From contig BLXT01000208.1 in NCBI GenBank assembly GCA_019648995.1, positions 767,836 through 800,890 of the forward strand: a stretch of DNA of 33,055 nucleotides, read 5' to 3'. The position numbers and the translations under genes are program-made. This document shows positions 21,501-32,645 of this stretch, in pieces. Positions within the stretch are counted from its first letter, which is position 1, and each line of letters opens with the position of its first letter. Origin of the DNA: Plakobranchus ocellatus. Lineage: Eukaryota; Mollusca; Gastropoda; Plakobranchidae. The notes under the pieces are model-generated. The model was given only the letters and a program-made list of their open reading frames with translations, did not search any database and had not been told where the DNA came from.

Positions 21501-22577
21501 ACTTGTGCTTTGGAGATTGCAAAAGTGGAAGTTTATATTGAGGTACAGTAGATGTGACTCAGTGAAATCACAATTTTGTCCTGCAGTCATTTTGGTGACA
21601 TAAAAAACTCATTTATTCCCCTTTTATCAAAGCAAATTCTATTGATGTAGTTTATATAGAGGTTCACATTCAGGCTCTGAACTCGGATACAGTCACTAAT
21701 TGCATATATACTATGTTGTGATTTTTACCAGCATTTTAAGTACCTTTCAAACAGCTTTGATTAAACTTATTAACATGGGAGTGTCTCTTGTTTTATATTT
21801 TATTTGATGAGTTTATTATTTCACATACCAGAAACATCTATAGTTTTGGAGAGGGGNNNNNNNNNNNNNNNNNNNNNNNNNNNATCATTTGTTGGTATTT
21901 TTTTAAGATCATTGAATACATTTGTAATAAATGAACAAATTTATTTTTGAGGGAAAAAACCCCACAAAAGGATTGTACAAACTGGTTGTATTAAAATGTG
22001 AATCCCAAATTACCCTACAGGAGTATTAGTTTATGTTATATGATAGAGTTAATTTGTGAAGTCTTTTCAGGCATCAAAACATTGCAATTTATTCGCTGGT
22101 TCTGAAATTAGAAAAAGCAATGGTATGCAAATTTATAATCCTTGAAGTTAATAAAATAATAAGAATGCAGTTTTTGCTCACAGAGTCAATTATTTTATTA
22201 AAGTCAGCCATATATTGCCTTTGTCGCTACTATCAGCACTATTACAATGAGGACATAAAAACTGTCAAAGTTAAATTTTTCAAGCTGTCATTCTACAGCT
22301 AGAGACAACCTCGACCCTGGACTTACCCAACTTTGTGGATGTGATATACATTTCTATCTTTGTCTAACTCATTTGGCTTTCAGTTATAGGCTGATTTTCT
22401 ATGTTGTTTTAGTTTTCATTTTCTCTGTGACTTTTGTTTTTCTCAGGAGCATTGTGAAGATTTTTTTTCATTTTATTTTTCAGGCTTTTAATGGCAGAGA
22501 AAATGGGAGGAGTGTGTCGGGACGAAACAGTGGAAGGACTAAATTTTTATCCCAATAGGTTCTTAACAGAGATCTAA
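9556..22577 (+). CDS. VPS36: VPS36, ESCRT-II subunit, complete, 13 coding exons
   Basis: VPS36 is the ESCRT-II subunit that binds phosphoinositide and ubiquitin on endosomes and helps sort cargo into multivesicular bodies. Exons: 9556-9651, 10434-10502, 11081-11151, 11697-11811, 12322-12432, 14079-14195, 14503-14580, 15387-15521, 16083-16148, 16647-16711, 18493-18577, 20681-20757, 22484-22577. They total 1179 nt, giving 392 residues plus TAA. Every intron is GT/AG and the reading frame holds throughout. Residues 1 to about 133 match the GLUE domain: the start [12 protein letters not shown] near 48-55, SAKIVVHL at 79-86, and [15 protein letters not shown] at 118-132. A P/S/Q/G-rich linker follows, then a helical segment ([24 protein letters not shown]) and two winged-helix parts ([53 protein letters not shown]). 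The NZF zinc fingers found in yeast are absent, as is usual in animals. Donors of introns 4 (GTATTC) and 8 (GTACCA) are weak. Homology is recalled, not searched. Confidence -1.
9652..12321 (+). other. VPS36 introns 1 to 4
   Basis: Introns span 9652-10433, 10503-11080, 11152-11696 and 11812-12321. Each begins GT and ends AG after a T-rich tract, although the intron 4 acceptor (TTTGAATTCAG) has a poor pyrimidine tract. Introns 1 to 3 are AT-rich with T homopolymers, and I see no gene or recognisable element in them. Intron 4 holds a diverged three-copy repeat, listed separately. Confidence -1.
11881..12110. repeat. Diverged three-copy tandem repeat, 82-96 bp
   Basis: Three related blocks begin with CTTACA(T/C)CC at 11881, 11977 and 12059. 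Each is followed by a version of TATGTGAAGGAAAGG(C/T)GAC; the third is more altered (TTTACGTAAAGGAATGGC). Copies 2 and 3 are preceded by AAAATGGATCTTACATCC. It lies in intron 4 of VPS36. No coding potential or transposon termini are seen. Confidence -1.
13059..13558. mobile_element. Non-autonomous hAT-type element (MITE) with 8-bp target duplication
   Basis: The element runs from 13067 to 13550 (484 bp). It starts TAGTGCTG and ends CAGCACTA, so the termini are inverted repeats of the hAT type. The 8 bases CTTTATGG flank it on both sides (13059-13066 and 13551-13558), the target-site length expected for hAT transposases. There is no transposase open frame. The interior repeats a CGAACTT/AAGTTCG theme and includes a near-perfect hairpin with arms at 13103-13120 and 13135-13153. 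It sits inside VPS36 intron 5, so it is removed on splicing. The exact duplication suggests a fairly recent insertion (inference). Confidence -1.
13598..13645 (+). repeat. Possible tRNA-derived SINE head
   Basis: This short stretch in VPS36 intron 5 contains TTTGGCTCTCGCGG, like a tRNA A box. About 15 bases later ATGGGTTTGAACC resembles a B box (GGTTCGAACC). The two are closer together than in a real tRNA, so it is not a tRNA gene. A decayed SINE head is the simplest reading, with low certainty. Confidence -1.
14079..16711 (+). other. VPS36: VPS36 exons 6 to 10 and introns 6 to 9
   Basis: These exons encode residues 155 to 308: the helical segment after the linker and the first winged-helix region, which in the family contacts VPS22 and VPS25. 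Introns 6 to 9 (14196-14502, 14581-15386, 15522-16082, 16149-16646) are all phase 0, with long T tracts before the acceptors. Intron 10 splits a lysine codon (AA at 16710-16711, A at 18493). Apart from T-rich runs I see nothing distinctive in introns 6 to 9. Confidence -1.
17623..18010. mobile_element. MITE-like inverted-repeat element in VPS36 intron 10
   Basis: The left end (about 17624-17656) contains TCTAGGGAAAGGGCTCATAA. The reverse complement of the right end (about 17976-18008) reads CTTGGGAAAAGGGCCCATAA, preceded on both sides by a TG-rich run. Further inside, TTTTGAGATATAG on the left pairs with GATATCTCAAAA on the right. These nested inverted repeats about 390 bp apart, without an open frame, fit a MITE. 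I could not define a target duplication, so the superfamily is open. Confidence -1.
18065..18157. repeat. Three-copy 31-bp tandem repeat
   Basis: Units begin GTTTGAAAG at 18065, 18096 and 18127, exactly 31 bp apart, and end near GTCAATG or GCCAATA. Copies 1 and 2 share GTTTGAAAGCTGTGTTGGG; copy 3 is more diverged. Located in VPS36 intron 10. Confidence -1.
18241..18400 (+). repeat. tRNA-derived SINE-like element
   Basis: CAGGTGGCACAATGACTG at about 18253 resembles a tRNA A box (TGGC..AGTGG). CACAGGTTTGAGCTC near 18307 resembles a B box (GGTTCGANNC). The spacing of about 50 bases is usual for a tRNA-derived SINE head. No clover-leaf or 3' tRNA end is seen, so it is not called as a tRNA gene. 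It is near the end of VPS36 intron 10 and differs from the minus-strand SINE family found elsewhere in the window. Confidence -1.
18554..18858 (+). repeat. 61-bp x 5 tandem repeat covering a VPS36 splice donor
   Basis: Five units of exactly 61 bp start at 18554, 18615, 18676, 18737 and 18798, each beginning CTTATAA. Copy 1 includes the last 24 bases of VPS36 exon 11 (ACTGAAACCAGTGATATG) and the donor GTAAAC at 18578. Later copies carry equivalent sites: GTAAAC at 18639, GTGGAC at 18700, GTGAAC at 18761 and 18822. Reading past the real donor meets an in-frame TGA at 18623-18625. The array must have arisen by tandem duplication of an exon-intron junction. Confidence -1.
18578..20680 (+). other. 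VPS36 intron 11
   Basis: A 2103-base phase-0 intron from GTAAAC to TGCTTTTCAG. Its first part is the remainder of the 61-bp array and its middle is the RTE-like insertion. The rest (19740-20680) is AT-rich with short ATT/ATC-type runs near 20110-20160; I see no gene there. Confidence -1.
18890..19739 (+). mobile_element. 5'-truncated RTE-like non-LTR retrotransposon with 12-bp target duplication
   Basis: The same 12 bases, ATATAGCCTGAA, flank the insert at 18890-18901 and 19728-19739. The 826-bp insert encodes the C-terminal part of a reverse transcriptase: [11 protein letters not shown] with the catalytic YADD at 18937-18948, [29 protein letters not shown], then [24 protein letters not shown] and [15 protein letters not shown]. 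It ends in a (TGA)n-like simple tail. This order and the microsatellite tail fit RTE-clade elements. The frame is broken by stops at 19021 and 19285 and by a shift just before 19641, after which [14 protein letters not shown] continues to the stop at 19707. It is therefore dead, and lies in VPS36 intron 11. Confidence -1.
20758..22483 (+). other. VPS36 intron 12, with assembly gap
   Basis: A 1726-base intron that splits an arginine codon (AG at 20756-20757, G at 22484). It contains 27 unresolved bases at 21857-21883, preceded by a G run. The remaining sequence is AT-rich without a recognisable element or extra exon. Confidence -1.
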
Positions 22578-24603
22578 TGCATGGAGAGAGAAAGTCAAAA
22601 TGGCCGGGGAGGAACTGCAAGGAGCTTTAGAACATATGAAATCACAAGTCATTTTTAGCATTTGCCTTCAAAATGTTTTGTACTTTGCTTAGAGTGAGAG
22701 AGAGAGGCTTTTAAATACTGGTTAAATAGTAAATATCAACAGTGCCAGTATAGGCCTAATTGTTGCTAGTGGTATATGTTGAAGCTGATGTAAGTGTCTT
22801 TATATGAGATATGCGCAAAAGAGATGCAATTGGAAGAGAGTGCAATTTAAAAAGTTAAATTATTATTGTTTGTATGAAATTCTTCAAAAAATATTCAATA
22901 GACGATTGTTATATATTTATGTAGAATTATCATTCTGTTTTTTTTTTCTTAATATTAACCATAACTAATTTCATAAAAAAAAGCAGTGTAAAGCATACAG
23001 AAAAATCAATATTTGGAATGTGTGTTGTGTGTCATGTGGATTGGTTTTATTTCCTATACTTGCATGAGCACAGGTGCTTGCTTTTGATAAGATTGAAGTT
23101 TCAAGAATTATGAGTAGAATGCTTATCGAATTTGCCATGAGCAGCTTTGTAGTTGGCTGACAAGTTTGCACGTATAAGAGAGTACAATTTCAGAAACATT
23201 TCAGGCATTTATTTTTTTCAGGAAATAAATGAGAATTCTGGAAGAAAAGATTAATCTTGATACTCTCCCGTTAAAGTCTTCTACCAAAACATAATTTAAA
23301 AATTTAACTCTGAAAAAATATGATTTTTACATACGGAAATTACTTGTTCCACATCTTTATTTATATGAACTGTTGAGATTTAGGTAGTTGACAAATTATT
23401 GAGGACTTGAATTCATATTTTCTCCCTATTTGCATTGTGTATATCCATTGCTGCATAGAAAATAAGTAGCTTGCTGCTGTCTAAGATAAGGAATGAATTA
23501 ACATCATAAGTAGATAGCACAGAAAATTTTCTTGCTAAGGTCTTGTTTATGTTACTACAATGATTATTCTGCTGTCAATTTTTTAGAAAACAGTATATGC
23601 ATGTTCATAATTAGAAAACAAATTATGAATACAGCTCTAATTTTAAAATGATGGCTCTGGATGAGTGAAAGATGAAAAATACAGTGTGTGAAATAGTGTA
23701 CTTCTTTAAGAAACCATTTCATATCTAAATGCTGTTGAAAATATGTTACTTGGTGATCAACTGGATTTTTTTTTCAGGACGTTAAGGAAAGTACATGTAT
23801 AATAATAATGAATATTTCTAATTTAAAAAAACGTGATACGTATGTTTGGTTGGTAGCAAGATCGTTGCTGTGAAAATTCACAAGCTGTTTTTGCCCGTTT
23901 GCTTTCACAAGAATTTTTTGAAAAAATCATTCTTTTTGTTGATTTATACGGCAAAGGACTTCTTCAATAACAATAAACAATGTTTTGTAGCAAAGATTAT
24001 CCTCTCCCTTGGTGAAAAATCAAAGGTGCTTTAGTCTCAAGCTTAGATCCCTCTGGACATTTTGTTAAGCATTTGAAAGTTCATGTCAGATGCCAATTCT
24101 GAACACTGTGGCTCTATAAATTGTTTTTTTTATTCAACATTCTGCTGTTTAAAGTTCTGTGAAAAAAAATTGTAAAAAAAATTAATCTAAGGAGGTATGA
24201 AACAATTTCTATATGTAGCGAAGGTTCTGCAAGTAAAACAAATAATTAATCATGGCTACAGTATATGCTTTAGCTTAACCTAATGACATTTCATTTAAGT
24301 TTACACATATGGAATCTTTAACAAAATACATTTTGTAAGTATATGCATGTAATATAAGTGTCATGTGCTGTATTATTTAATATAATTAACAGCTGAAACA
24401 GAATATGCTTTATTAGGCATTATTTTGCCAATTTTAACAATAGAGCTACGTAGCTAATAAGTTAGAAAACCCATCGTAGTCCAAAAAAGCTAGTATGGAT
24501 CAAAACTGCTTATGTTTTTTTAAATCATGGCAGTAGTGTCCTTTTGGATAATCTTGTTGGTTTAGTTCTTTTTCGTTGTTCTTGTTTTTAATTTGTTCTT
24601 ATA
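22578..24603. other. VPS36 3' flank, no further gene seen
   Basis: AT-rich. The first part is probably VPS36 3' untranslated sequence. Short open stretches (for example minus strand 22971-23171 and plus strand 23846-24034) have no protein-like features. Confidence -1.
23224..23229 (+). promoter_or_regulatory. Candidate VPS36 polyadenylation signal
   Basis: This is the first AATAAA I find after the VPS36 stop codon, which would give a 3' untranslated region of about 0.65 kb. Other AATAAA hexamers occur further on (for example about 25328), so the true cleavage site is uncertain. Confidence -1.
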
Positions 24604-24880
24604 GTAACTGTCACATATTACGTATGTCCAATCATAGATTACCTCTGGGATGTATGGTGATCAAGTGATGAGAGTTGAGTATTTTTGAAAATTTATTTGT
24701 ATGGTAATCATCATACATTATGTGCGTCTAATCATAGATTGCCTCTGGGATGTATGGTGATCAAGTGATGAGAGTTGAGTATTTTTGAAAATTTAATTGT
24801 ATGGTAATCGTCATACATTATGTGCGTCTAATCATAGATTGCCTCTGGGATGCGGTGATCGAGTTATGAGATTTAAGCCT
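24604..24880. repeat. 100-bp tandem repeat, about 2.7 copies
   Basis: ATCATAGATT(A/G)CCTCTGGGAT starts at 24631, 24731 and 24831, exactly 100 bp apart. Each is preceded by a TTACGTATGTCC or TTATGTGCGTCT variant. Copies 2 and 3 are nearly identical over their shared length until copy 3 loses part of GGGATGTATGG and ends near 24880. Confidence -1.
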
Positions 24881-26130
24881 TAAGATCACTATTAAAGCTT
24901 TTGAGCATCTCCTGGACTTATCTGCAAATCATTTGCAGATAATTTGCATTTTAAGTATTATCTTACTTCTTGGCCAAAGCAAACCTATACATTTATTACC
25001 ACAAGCAAATGCCTGGTTTGATTTTTTTTTTTTAATGGCTCTGGCAATGCATGCATGGATTGAAAATAAAAAATGTTAAACTTGATTCGTTATTTTCTTG
25101 CTTTTGTTGTAATAAATTATCTAGACTAAACTCTTTACAATCGCGGAGATTCTTTTGCTTATTTGTTGAATTGTTTAGTTTTGTGTATTGGTGGGGTGTT
25201 TTTTTTTTTTTTTTTTTTTTTTGGGGGGGGGGGTATTGTGTATTTTCTTTACTTCTCATACTAATAACAGAAAATTATTTTTGATACTTTGTCATATGTA
25301 ACTGTGGACCCAGTGCACTCACTGAAAATAAATGTATCTTATATTTATTACATAATAGTCTAATAATTCGTGTAATCTTGAATGTTAGTCAACTAGTGCA
25401 GAAAATCCATGCATAGACAAGCTTTAGGCAACAATAAATGCACAAAAACTTTAAATATTTTTCATCAGTCTCGGTTTGGGTGATAAAAAAACTAACTGAG
25501 CTTGGAAAGAGAACAATCAATGAGAGGCAGCGAGATAAATGTTTTCAAAAAAGCACTATTTCCTTAGTAATTGATACTATAATTGTGTTCACTGTCTTTG
25601 TTTTCAGATATATCGAAATTCTCTTTAACCGGCAACTCGTTCACAACTCCAACAATGTCGATTAATCAAGGTTCCATTGTATTCATTCACATAAGCCGCA
25701 CTAATTTCAGGACTAGCTGAGCCTTTTACCAGTCTCCAGAGTTCGCAACAACCTTGACGTCTACACACCAATTACTCACTGACCCATATAGCACCAAGCG
25801 TTTTTCAGTCTTGCCTATGTTAAAAAAAGTATTTACCATGCGTCGGTTAGAAGCACTTCCCTAGTCTAACTTGGCCTTGTTGTTCGTCCACTGGCTAGCG
25901 CCCAATGTTCAGAACTAAGTTTCAGCAGGTCATTCTAGGTGCTTGGGTGGCACTGGGTCACTACAGCTTGCCTATGCTTCGGCTTGCATGAATACGTGTG
26001 TATCCATGTGCCTTGCTATTTTTCTCTTTGTTAATGGCCATTACGAAATGGCTCTTTTTCGACCTTCACTTTTAATGTTCTGTTGTTCACCTATGCACGT
26101 CTCAGTCATAATATTCTCTCCCCTCCCCTC
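24881..26130. other. Intergenic, no gene recognised
   Basis: Contains a long T run joined to G10 (about 25199-25231), a frequent assembly and slippage hazard. CGATTAATCAAGGTTCCATT at 25650-25670 resembles a decayed end of a Tigger-like element, but no partner end was found. From about 25680 the base composition becomes more balanced. No coding signal is seen. Confidence -1.
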
Positions 26131-26134
26131 TCCT

Positions 26135-26138
<4 letters not shown>

Positions 26139-26193
<55 letters not shown>

Positions 26194-26292
26194 TCTCTCT
26201 CTTTCTCTCTCTCTCTCTTTCTCTCTCTTTCTTTCTCTCTTTCTCTCTCTCTCTTCTCTTTCTCTCTCTCTTCTCTCTCTCTCTCACACTCG
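26139..26292. repeat. (CT)n microsatellite, about 155 bp
   Basis: Long CT run with TTTC interruptions. The serine/leucine or arginine/glutamate open frames on either strand here are translations of the repeat. Confidence -1.
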
Positions 26293-26429
26293 CTCTCTTT
26301 ATGTGTATATATATATTTTCCCTCCCCTCTATAATTTTCAGTCCAATTCATTTATTTCAGCATCATGGAGTTTTTAATGCATGTTTTGCTTTTTTATGTA
26401 ATTTTTTTTTCTTTTTTCCTTTACATAAA

Positions 26430-27450
26430 CGAAACCCATTATTAAAGCGCAAGAGCGATATTGTGAGGTCGAACAAGGTGTGTTTCCCATAGAAAGCACT
26501 GGATCCGTCACTTTCACCCTTATTTCGTAACTTCTGCACTAACGTGAAAGCTATGTAATAGAAATATTAATGTATCTGTGTCATCGACTCTGCACTAGAT
26601 ATGAACCGATATGTGACCATAGAAACTATTTTACGACATGCGATAGTCTTCCTGTGGCGTGACGGGCGTTGCGCTGTCGTGTTATTTTCACCCCATGTAA
26701 AATTGAAAGGCAAAGAAAGACTACATAGTCTAGTCTTGGTGTCTCAAAGTGTCAAAGACCTAAGTTTGGACTTGATGTAACGCAGCCGTCAACCTTCTCT
26801 TTTTTACGGACACGGTCGCTATGGTGTGCCCACACATAATCGTGTAGATCTGTAACTTGTAAGCTTATCTTGTTTCTCTTACAAATTGATCTCAGTTTGC
26901 TCGCCACCCATAATATTTCTTTTGTCGTGTGCTGTGGGATAATTTAGGCTCCCCATCTAATTAAATAGCGACAGCCGCAGGATGAATTGAGTAGAATTAC
27001 ATCATTGATTGAGTAATTTATATCAATCTGCAAGTGTTTATGTTACAAATTTTGTACCGGTATCTAGTAATATCAATATCATAGCCTTTTTNNNTTTTTT
27101 TTTTTTTTTTTAATAATCAATGATCACACATATAATATGTTGGTCTCAGATGATCATTATACTTAGTTTGACACATTACTGCAACGACAGGAATTTGTGG
27201 GGGTAGCAACAGCCGTGAACTGACACACGAAAGCAGGTTAATTAATGATTCCTCATATTATTGCACTGAATGAAGGCATAGGCCTAAAAAATGAGTAGAC
27301 ATATGAGTGCACCAATATCCTTTACAATAACAACGAAGTGAAAGAGAGCGCGTGCCACTTTGCGATCTAACAGGACAACGGTGTGTACGTATCCAGGCCA
27401 AGCAGGTTGTTACTGTACTGACCTGGTGACGGACCATGGCTAGTGCACTG
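26430..27450. other. CpG-richer intergenic stretch
   Basis: CG dinucleotides are clearly denser here, especially at 26440-26840 (for example GGCGTGACGGGCGTTGCGCT near 26656), than in most of the window. No open frame or exon is recognised. It includes three unknown bases at 27092-27094 within a T run. A promoter or first exon of a gene beyond the window is possible but unproven. Confidence -1.
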
Positions 27451-27522
27451 GGTCAGTTGAGAACTTATTTGGGTAGATAAATAGCTACATCGCGGGAATG
27501 ATACACTATTGTGGTGCTTGAT

Positions 27523-27639
<117 letters not shown>

Positions 27640-28435
27640 GCCGCAAAAAAAAAGCCTGACATTGCTTTGTGCAGAACAGACATTATTAATAACAAAATCA
27701 CCCTAACGACATGTTGACTTGTCATGGTCATTAGCTGCAAATCTGGGCTATTGCCAACATTGCGACTGGCACCACTGCTGCTGTCCTTACCAATAGAAGA
27801 CTGGGCTGTGCTTAAAACCAGTCAGTCTAATTTCTACTTCTTGTGTACAGGCTATGGAATTTATGTCATTGTGTCATGCGATACCTAAATCTAGACCGTG
27901 TCTCCAAATTTTGGCTCTTTTTTTCTTAAGTACCGTTACTGAGAATATTTTTGTTGGGTATTGTTTTCTCTCACTAAAAATGTAATATGCAACGACAAAA
28001 TGTTTTACGGCGCTGCAATGGCCCGCTAAAGAGAATCTGCTGTCAGTTTGCAGAATTAATGTATTCGACCTCTCACATTTTACTACTCTCTTATCACAAA
28101 TCTTCTATTCGTTTCATTGTTAACCGTTTCGTACATTCATGCCCTGGAATGGGTGAAAATGCAAGTAAAAGTTGCTTGTCCATTTCAAAGCGGTCCTCGC
28201 AACTCTATTTTTGAAATTAATCAAATTTGATTATTAAAATAGATGTGGGAAAAAAGCTATCAGAACTAAAATGTTTTAACTTATTGTTTCTGAAAGCTAA
28301 TTTATCTAGATGCAAAACAATAAAAACACAATCTACCTTTATTTCAATTTAATATTGTTTGGCTAAAAAAAATTGTGCTATATCATAGAACCTTAATTTT
28401 TCCTCCCATATCAGGGTTTGGGTTTTTGGACACAT
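27640..28435. other. Intergenic, nothing recognised
   Basis: Moderately AT-rich sequence without a repeat or an exon that I can support. The 75-codon plus-strand frame at 27987-28214 has no recognisable motif. Confidence -1.
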
Positions 28436-28600
28436 GGCCGGTTCACAACAAGTTGATGGCAGTCTTTCAAGCCCTCGTAAAGCCTGTGTGTCCCTGAAAG
28501 CAAAAGGATGATCTCAGGTTTTCAGGCCCTCGTAGGGCCGTCACGTTGGTGGCAGACTAGTCCTTGAACCCGCGGCATCAGAAACCTCAGCAGGGATGCT
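28436..28600 (-). repeat. tRNA-derived SINE, shared family copy 2
   Basis: On the minus strand, GCCGCGGGTTCAAGGAC (near 28567) resembles a B box. The family body follows, CGAGGGCCTGAAAACCTGAG (about 28510-28530). A second, diverged version of the same module (CGAGGGCTTGAAAGACTG, about 28460-28480) comes next, ending in GAACCGGCC. The duplication of the module is specific to this copy. Confidence -1.
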
Positions 28601-28644
28601 CAGAGGATAAAATGTTAAGCCCCACTTTTACCATAAACTATATC

Positions 28645-29440
28645 ACTAAGGATGTAAGGATCTCTTGGACCAAGATTGCATCCACAAAAGTGTAACATCT
28701 CTTGGGTAAATACTGCATCCACAAGGTTGTTAGGATCTCTTGGACCAAGACTGGATCCACAATGATGTTAGAGTCCCTGGACCTTGACTGCATACATAAG
28801 GATATTAGGATCTCTTGGGTCAAGACTGCATCCACAAGGATATTAGAATATCTTGGGCCAAGAGTGTACCTACAAGGTTTTTAGGATCTCTTGGGCCAAG
28901 ACTGGATCCACAAAGGTGGTGGGATCTTTTGCACTAAGATTGGATCCACAAGGGTGGTAGGTTCTCTTGCACCAAGACTGCTCCATAAGATTGTTAGGAT
29001 CTCTTGGATTGGATCCACAAGGATGTTTGGGTCTCTTGGACCAAGACTGGATCCACAAAGATGGTAGGATCTCTTGCACCAAGACTGGATCCACAAGTGT
29101 GGTAGGATCTCTTGCACTAAGACTGCTCGTTAGGATCTCTTGGATTGGATTCATAAGGGTGTTAGGATCTCTTTGACCAAGACTGGCTCCACAAGATTGT
29201 TAGGATCTCTTGGATTGGATCCACAAGGGTGTTAGGGTCTCTTGGACCAAGACTGGCTCCATGAGATTGTTAGGATCTCAGATAGGATCTCTAGCACCGA
29301 GACTGCTCCACAAGATTGTTAGGGTCTCTTGGACCAAGATTGGATCCACAAGGAAGTTAGGGTCCCGTTAGACTAAGATTGCATTGGCTAAGGTGTTAGG
29401 ATCTGCTGGACCATGATTGCTTTTACAAGGGCGTGAAGAG
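28645..29440. repeat. 38-bp minisatellite with shorter variant units
   Basis: About 20 units of the form TAGGATCTCTTGG, ACCAAGACTGGATCC, ACAAGGATGT. The full period is 38 bp (for example from 28729), and some units lack the ACCAAGACTGG portion. Weaker echoes (GTATCTCTTA...CCAAGATTG) reach about 29655. Both strands stay partly open because the unit has few stops, but the predicted peptides only repeat the unit and are not called as genes. Confidence -1.
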
Positions 29441-29803
29441 TTTTGTGTATTGGTTTGCCGTAACAAAAGTCAAAGCATTTCTTGGTCCAATACTCCACAT
29501 ATATATAATTATAACACATACATATATATATATATATATAAAGGGAAGCGAGTATCTCTTAAACCAAGATTGTATGGAGATGAGTATCTCTTAGAAGAAG
29601 ATTGTTATTATTTTGGACCAAGTTTGCATATATGCAAGGATGTTGGACAAGACTGCACATAATTTACAAAGACGAAGTAAAATATTTAGTGAAGAGTAAA
29701 TGACTTGATTGAGGATAATCGAAAATTGATGTGAATGGTGGATTTAATGTACTCATGAAAGAAAGCATTAGCCATTCTGAAAACAAATTCGCTACATTGG
29801 TGG

Positions 29804-30090
<287 letters not shown>

Positions 30091-30169
30091 ATCCAGTTAT
30101 ATTGGGAAGAGGGGGAGGAGGAGGAGGGTGAGGAGGAGCAGGAGGGGCAGGAAAAGGAGGAAGGGCCGT

Positions 30170-31442
<1,273 letters not shown>

Positions 31443-32487
31443 GCTCTTCCTGTTACTTTAGTATTAATTTTCGTAATATTAACTTCCTATAAATGTGCTT
31501 AATTTATCACATGTTTTATTCTATGTATGTCTATTTTCCCCTATTTTAAAGAGATTAGAACCGATATATTTCAATAAAATCTTCCTTTTTTTTTTCCAGA
31601 AAATCACTTGTGGTTACTGTTAGTGCATTTTTATACTGGCACATCCCTTGCGTTTCAATTACATAAAGAGTCAGGCAAATTTATGTAATCGAATGCCTCG
31701 AACATCGCTGACTTGAGTAAATCTAAACTTATATCTCAGTGACTCATTCTGTGAATTAAAAATAACGTGTTTGCTATTCTTAAAGCCTCCTTATGTAATG
31801 CATTGATTGTATTATCAGTGGCGATGATAAAACTCCAATCGATTTGGAGTAAGTTGCCAAATCTAATATTTGGCCTATGTTATCACTCTAGTAGTATTTG
31901 CCTATTGTCAGAAGTTCTGAATATGAAATTACCCGCACAAAAAAACAAAAAACAAAAAGGTGCCAAACATGTTGCATTGACTTTGCATTCTTTTGTAATT
32001 CCTTGATTTAAAAAAAAGTAATGTTTCTCGTAAAATGTGCGAAATACATGTAGAGAACGGTATAAAACCCATTGGTAAGTTTTGTCTCTCAACAAATTAA
32101 TCATTAACTTTGTTGCGTAAAGTTTTTCATAATCAGACCAAGCGTCAAAGTTGTGACTCGTATGTCTGTATCTGATCTTTACAGATAGTCTCATCTCGGT
32201 TCTAAACTAGGCAAGGCTCTACAAATTGAAACACAATTCCATTTGTGAAGGTGCCAGACCAAATCTTATTTTACTTTTAAAATATCAAAATAAGTCGAAG
32301 AAAATTGATTTTCTTACATAACAAAAAAAGAAGTTGGGAAAATCCAGTGAGAAAAAAAACGACAACAGGTGGACACAAGAGTAGAGGCTAGGAATATTCC
32401 ACCAGGAGGAAATAGGGCCTATTTTGTGTGCGTAATTCGCTGTGATATTTTTGTTACGATAAATAAAGTTTTCTTTATGTAGTGCAT
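31443..32487. other. Intergenic, nothing recognised
   Basis: AT-rich. The 103-codon minus-strand frame at 31883-32194 is the longest non-repetitive one in this part, but it shows no recognisable domain, start context or splice signals that I trust, so it is not called. Confidence -1.
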
Positions 32488-32645
32488 GTAGTCAGCCCTT
32501 TACAAGGTGATCTCAGGCTTTGAGGCCCTCCAGAGGCTAGAGCACCGGTTCAGCAGACTCAGGCTCGAACCTACAACAAAGAGGTGTCTGTAAACTTCGG
32601 ATCTTGAGGCGAGTTGGATAGCCAATACACCACCAACGCCTCGAT
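32488..32645 (-). repeat. tRNA-derived SINE, shared family copy 3 (fullest)
   Basis: On the minus strand the head contains GTGTATTGGCTATCC (A-box-like, about 32608-32622) and TGTAGGTTCGAGCCTGAGTC (B box GGTTCGAGCC, about 32560). The family body GAGGGCCTCAAAGCCTGAGA follows, then TCACCTTGTAAAGGGCTGAC. The A-to-B spacing is typical of a tRNA-derived SINE. It is the most complete of the three copies. Confidence -1.

Noticed and set aside
25943..26377. 144-codon plus-strand frame and its overlapping partners on both strands
   Set aside because: Mostly the (CT)n repeat translated as S/L or R/E; the non-repeat part has no recognisable motif.
28638..29176. Several 60-94 codon frames on both strands
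   Set aside because: They follow the 38-bp minisatellite; the peptides repeat with the unit.
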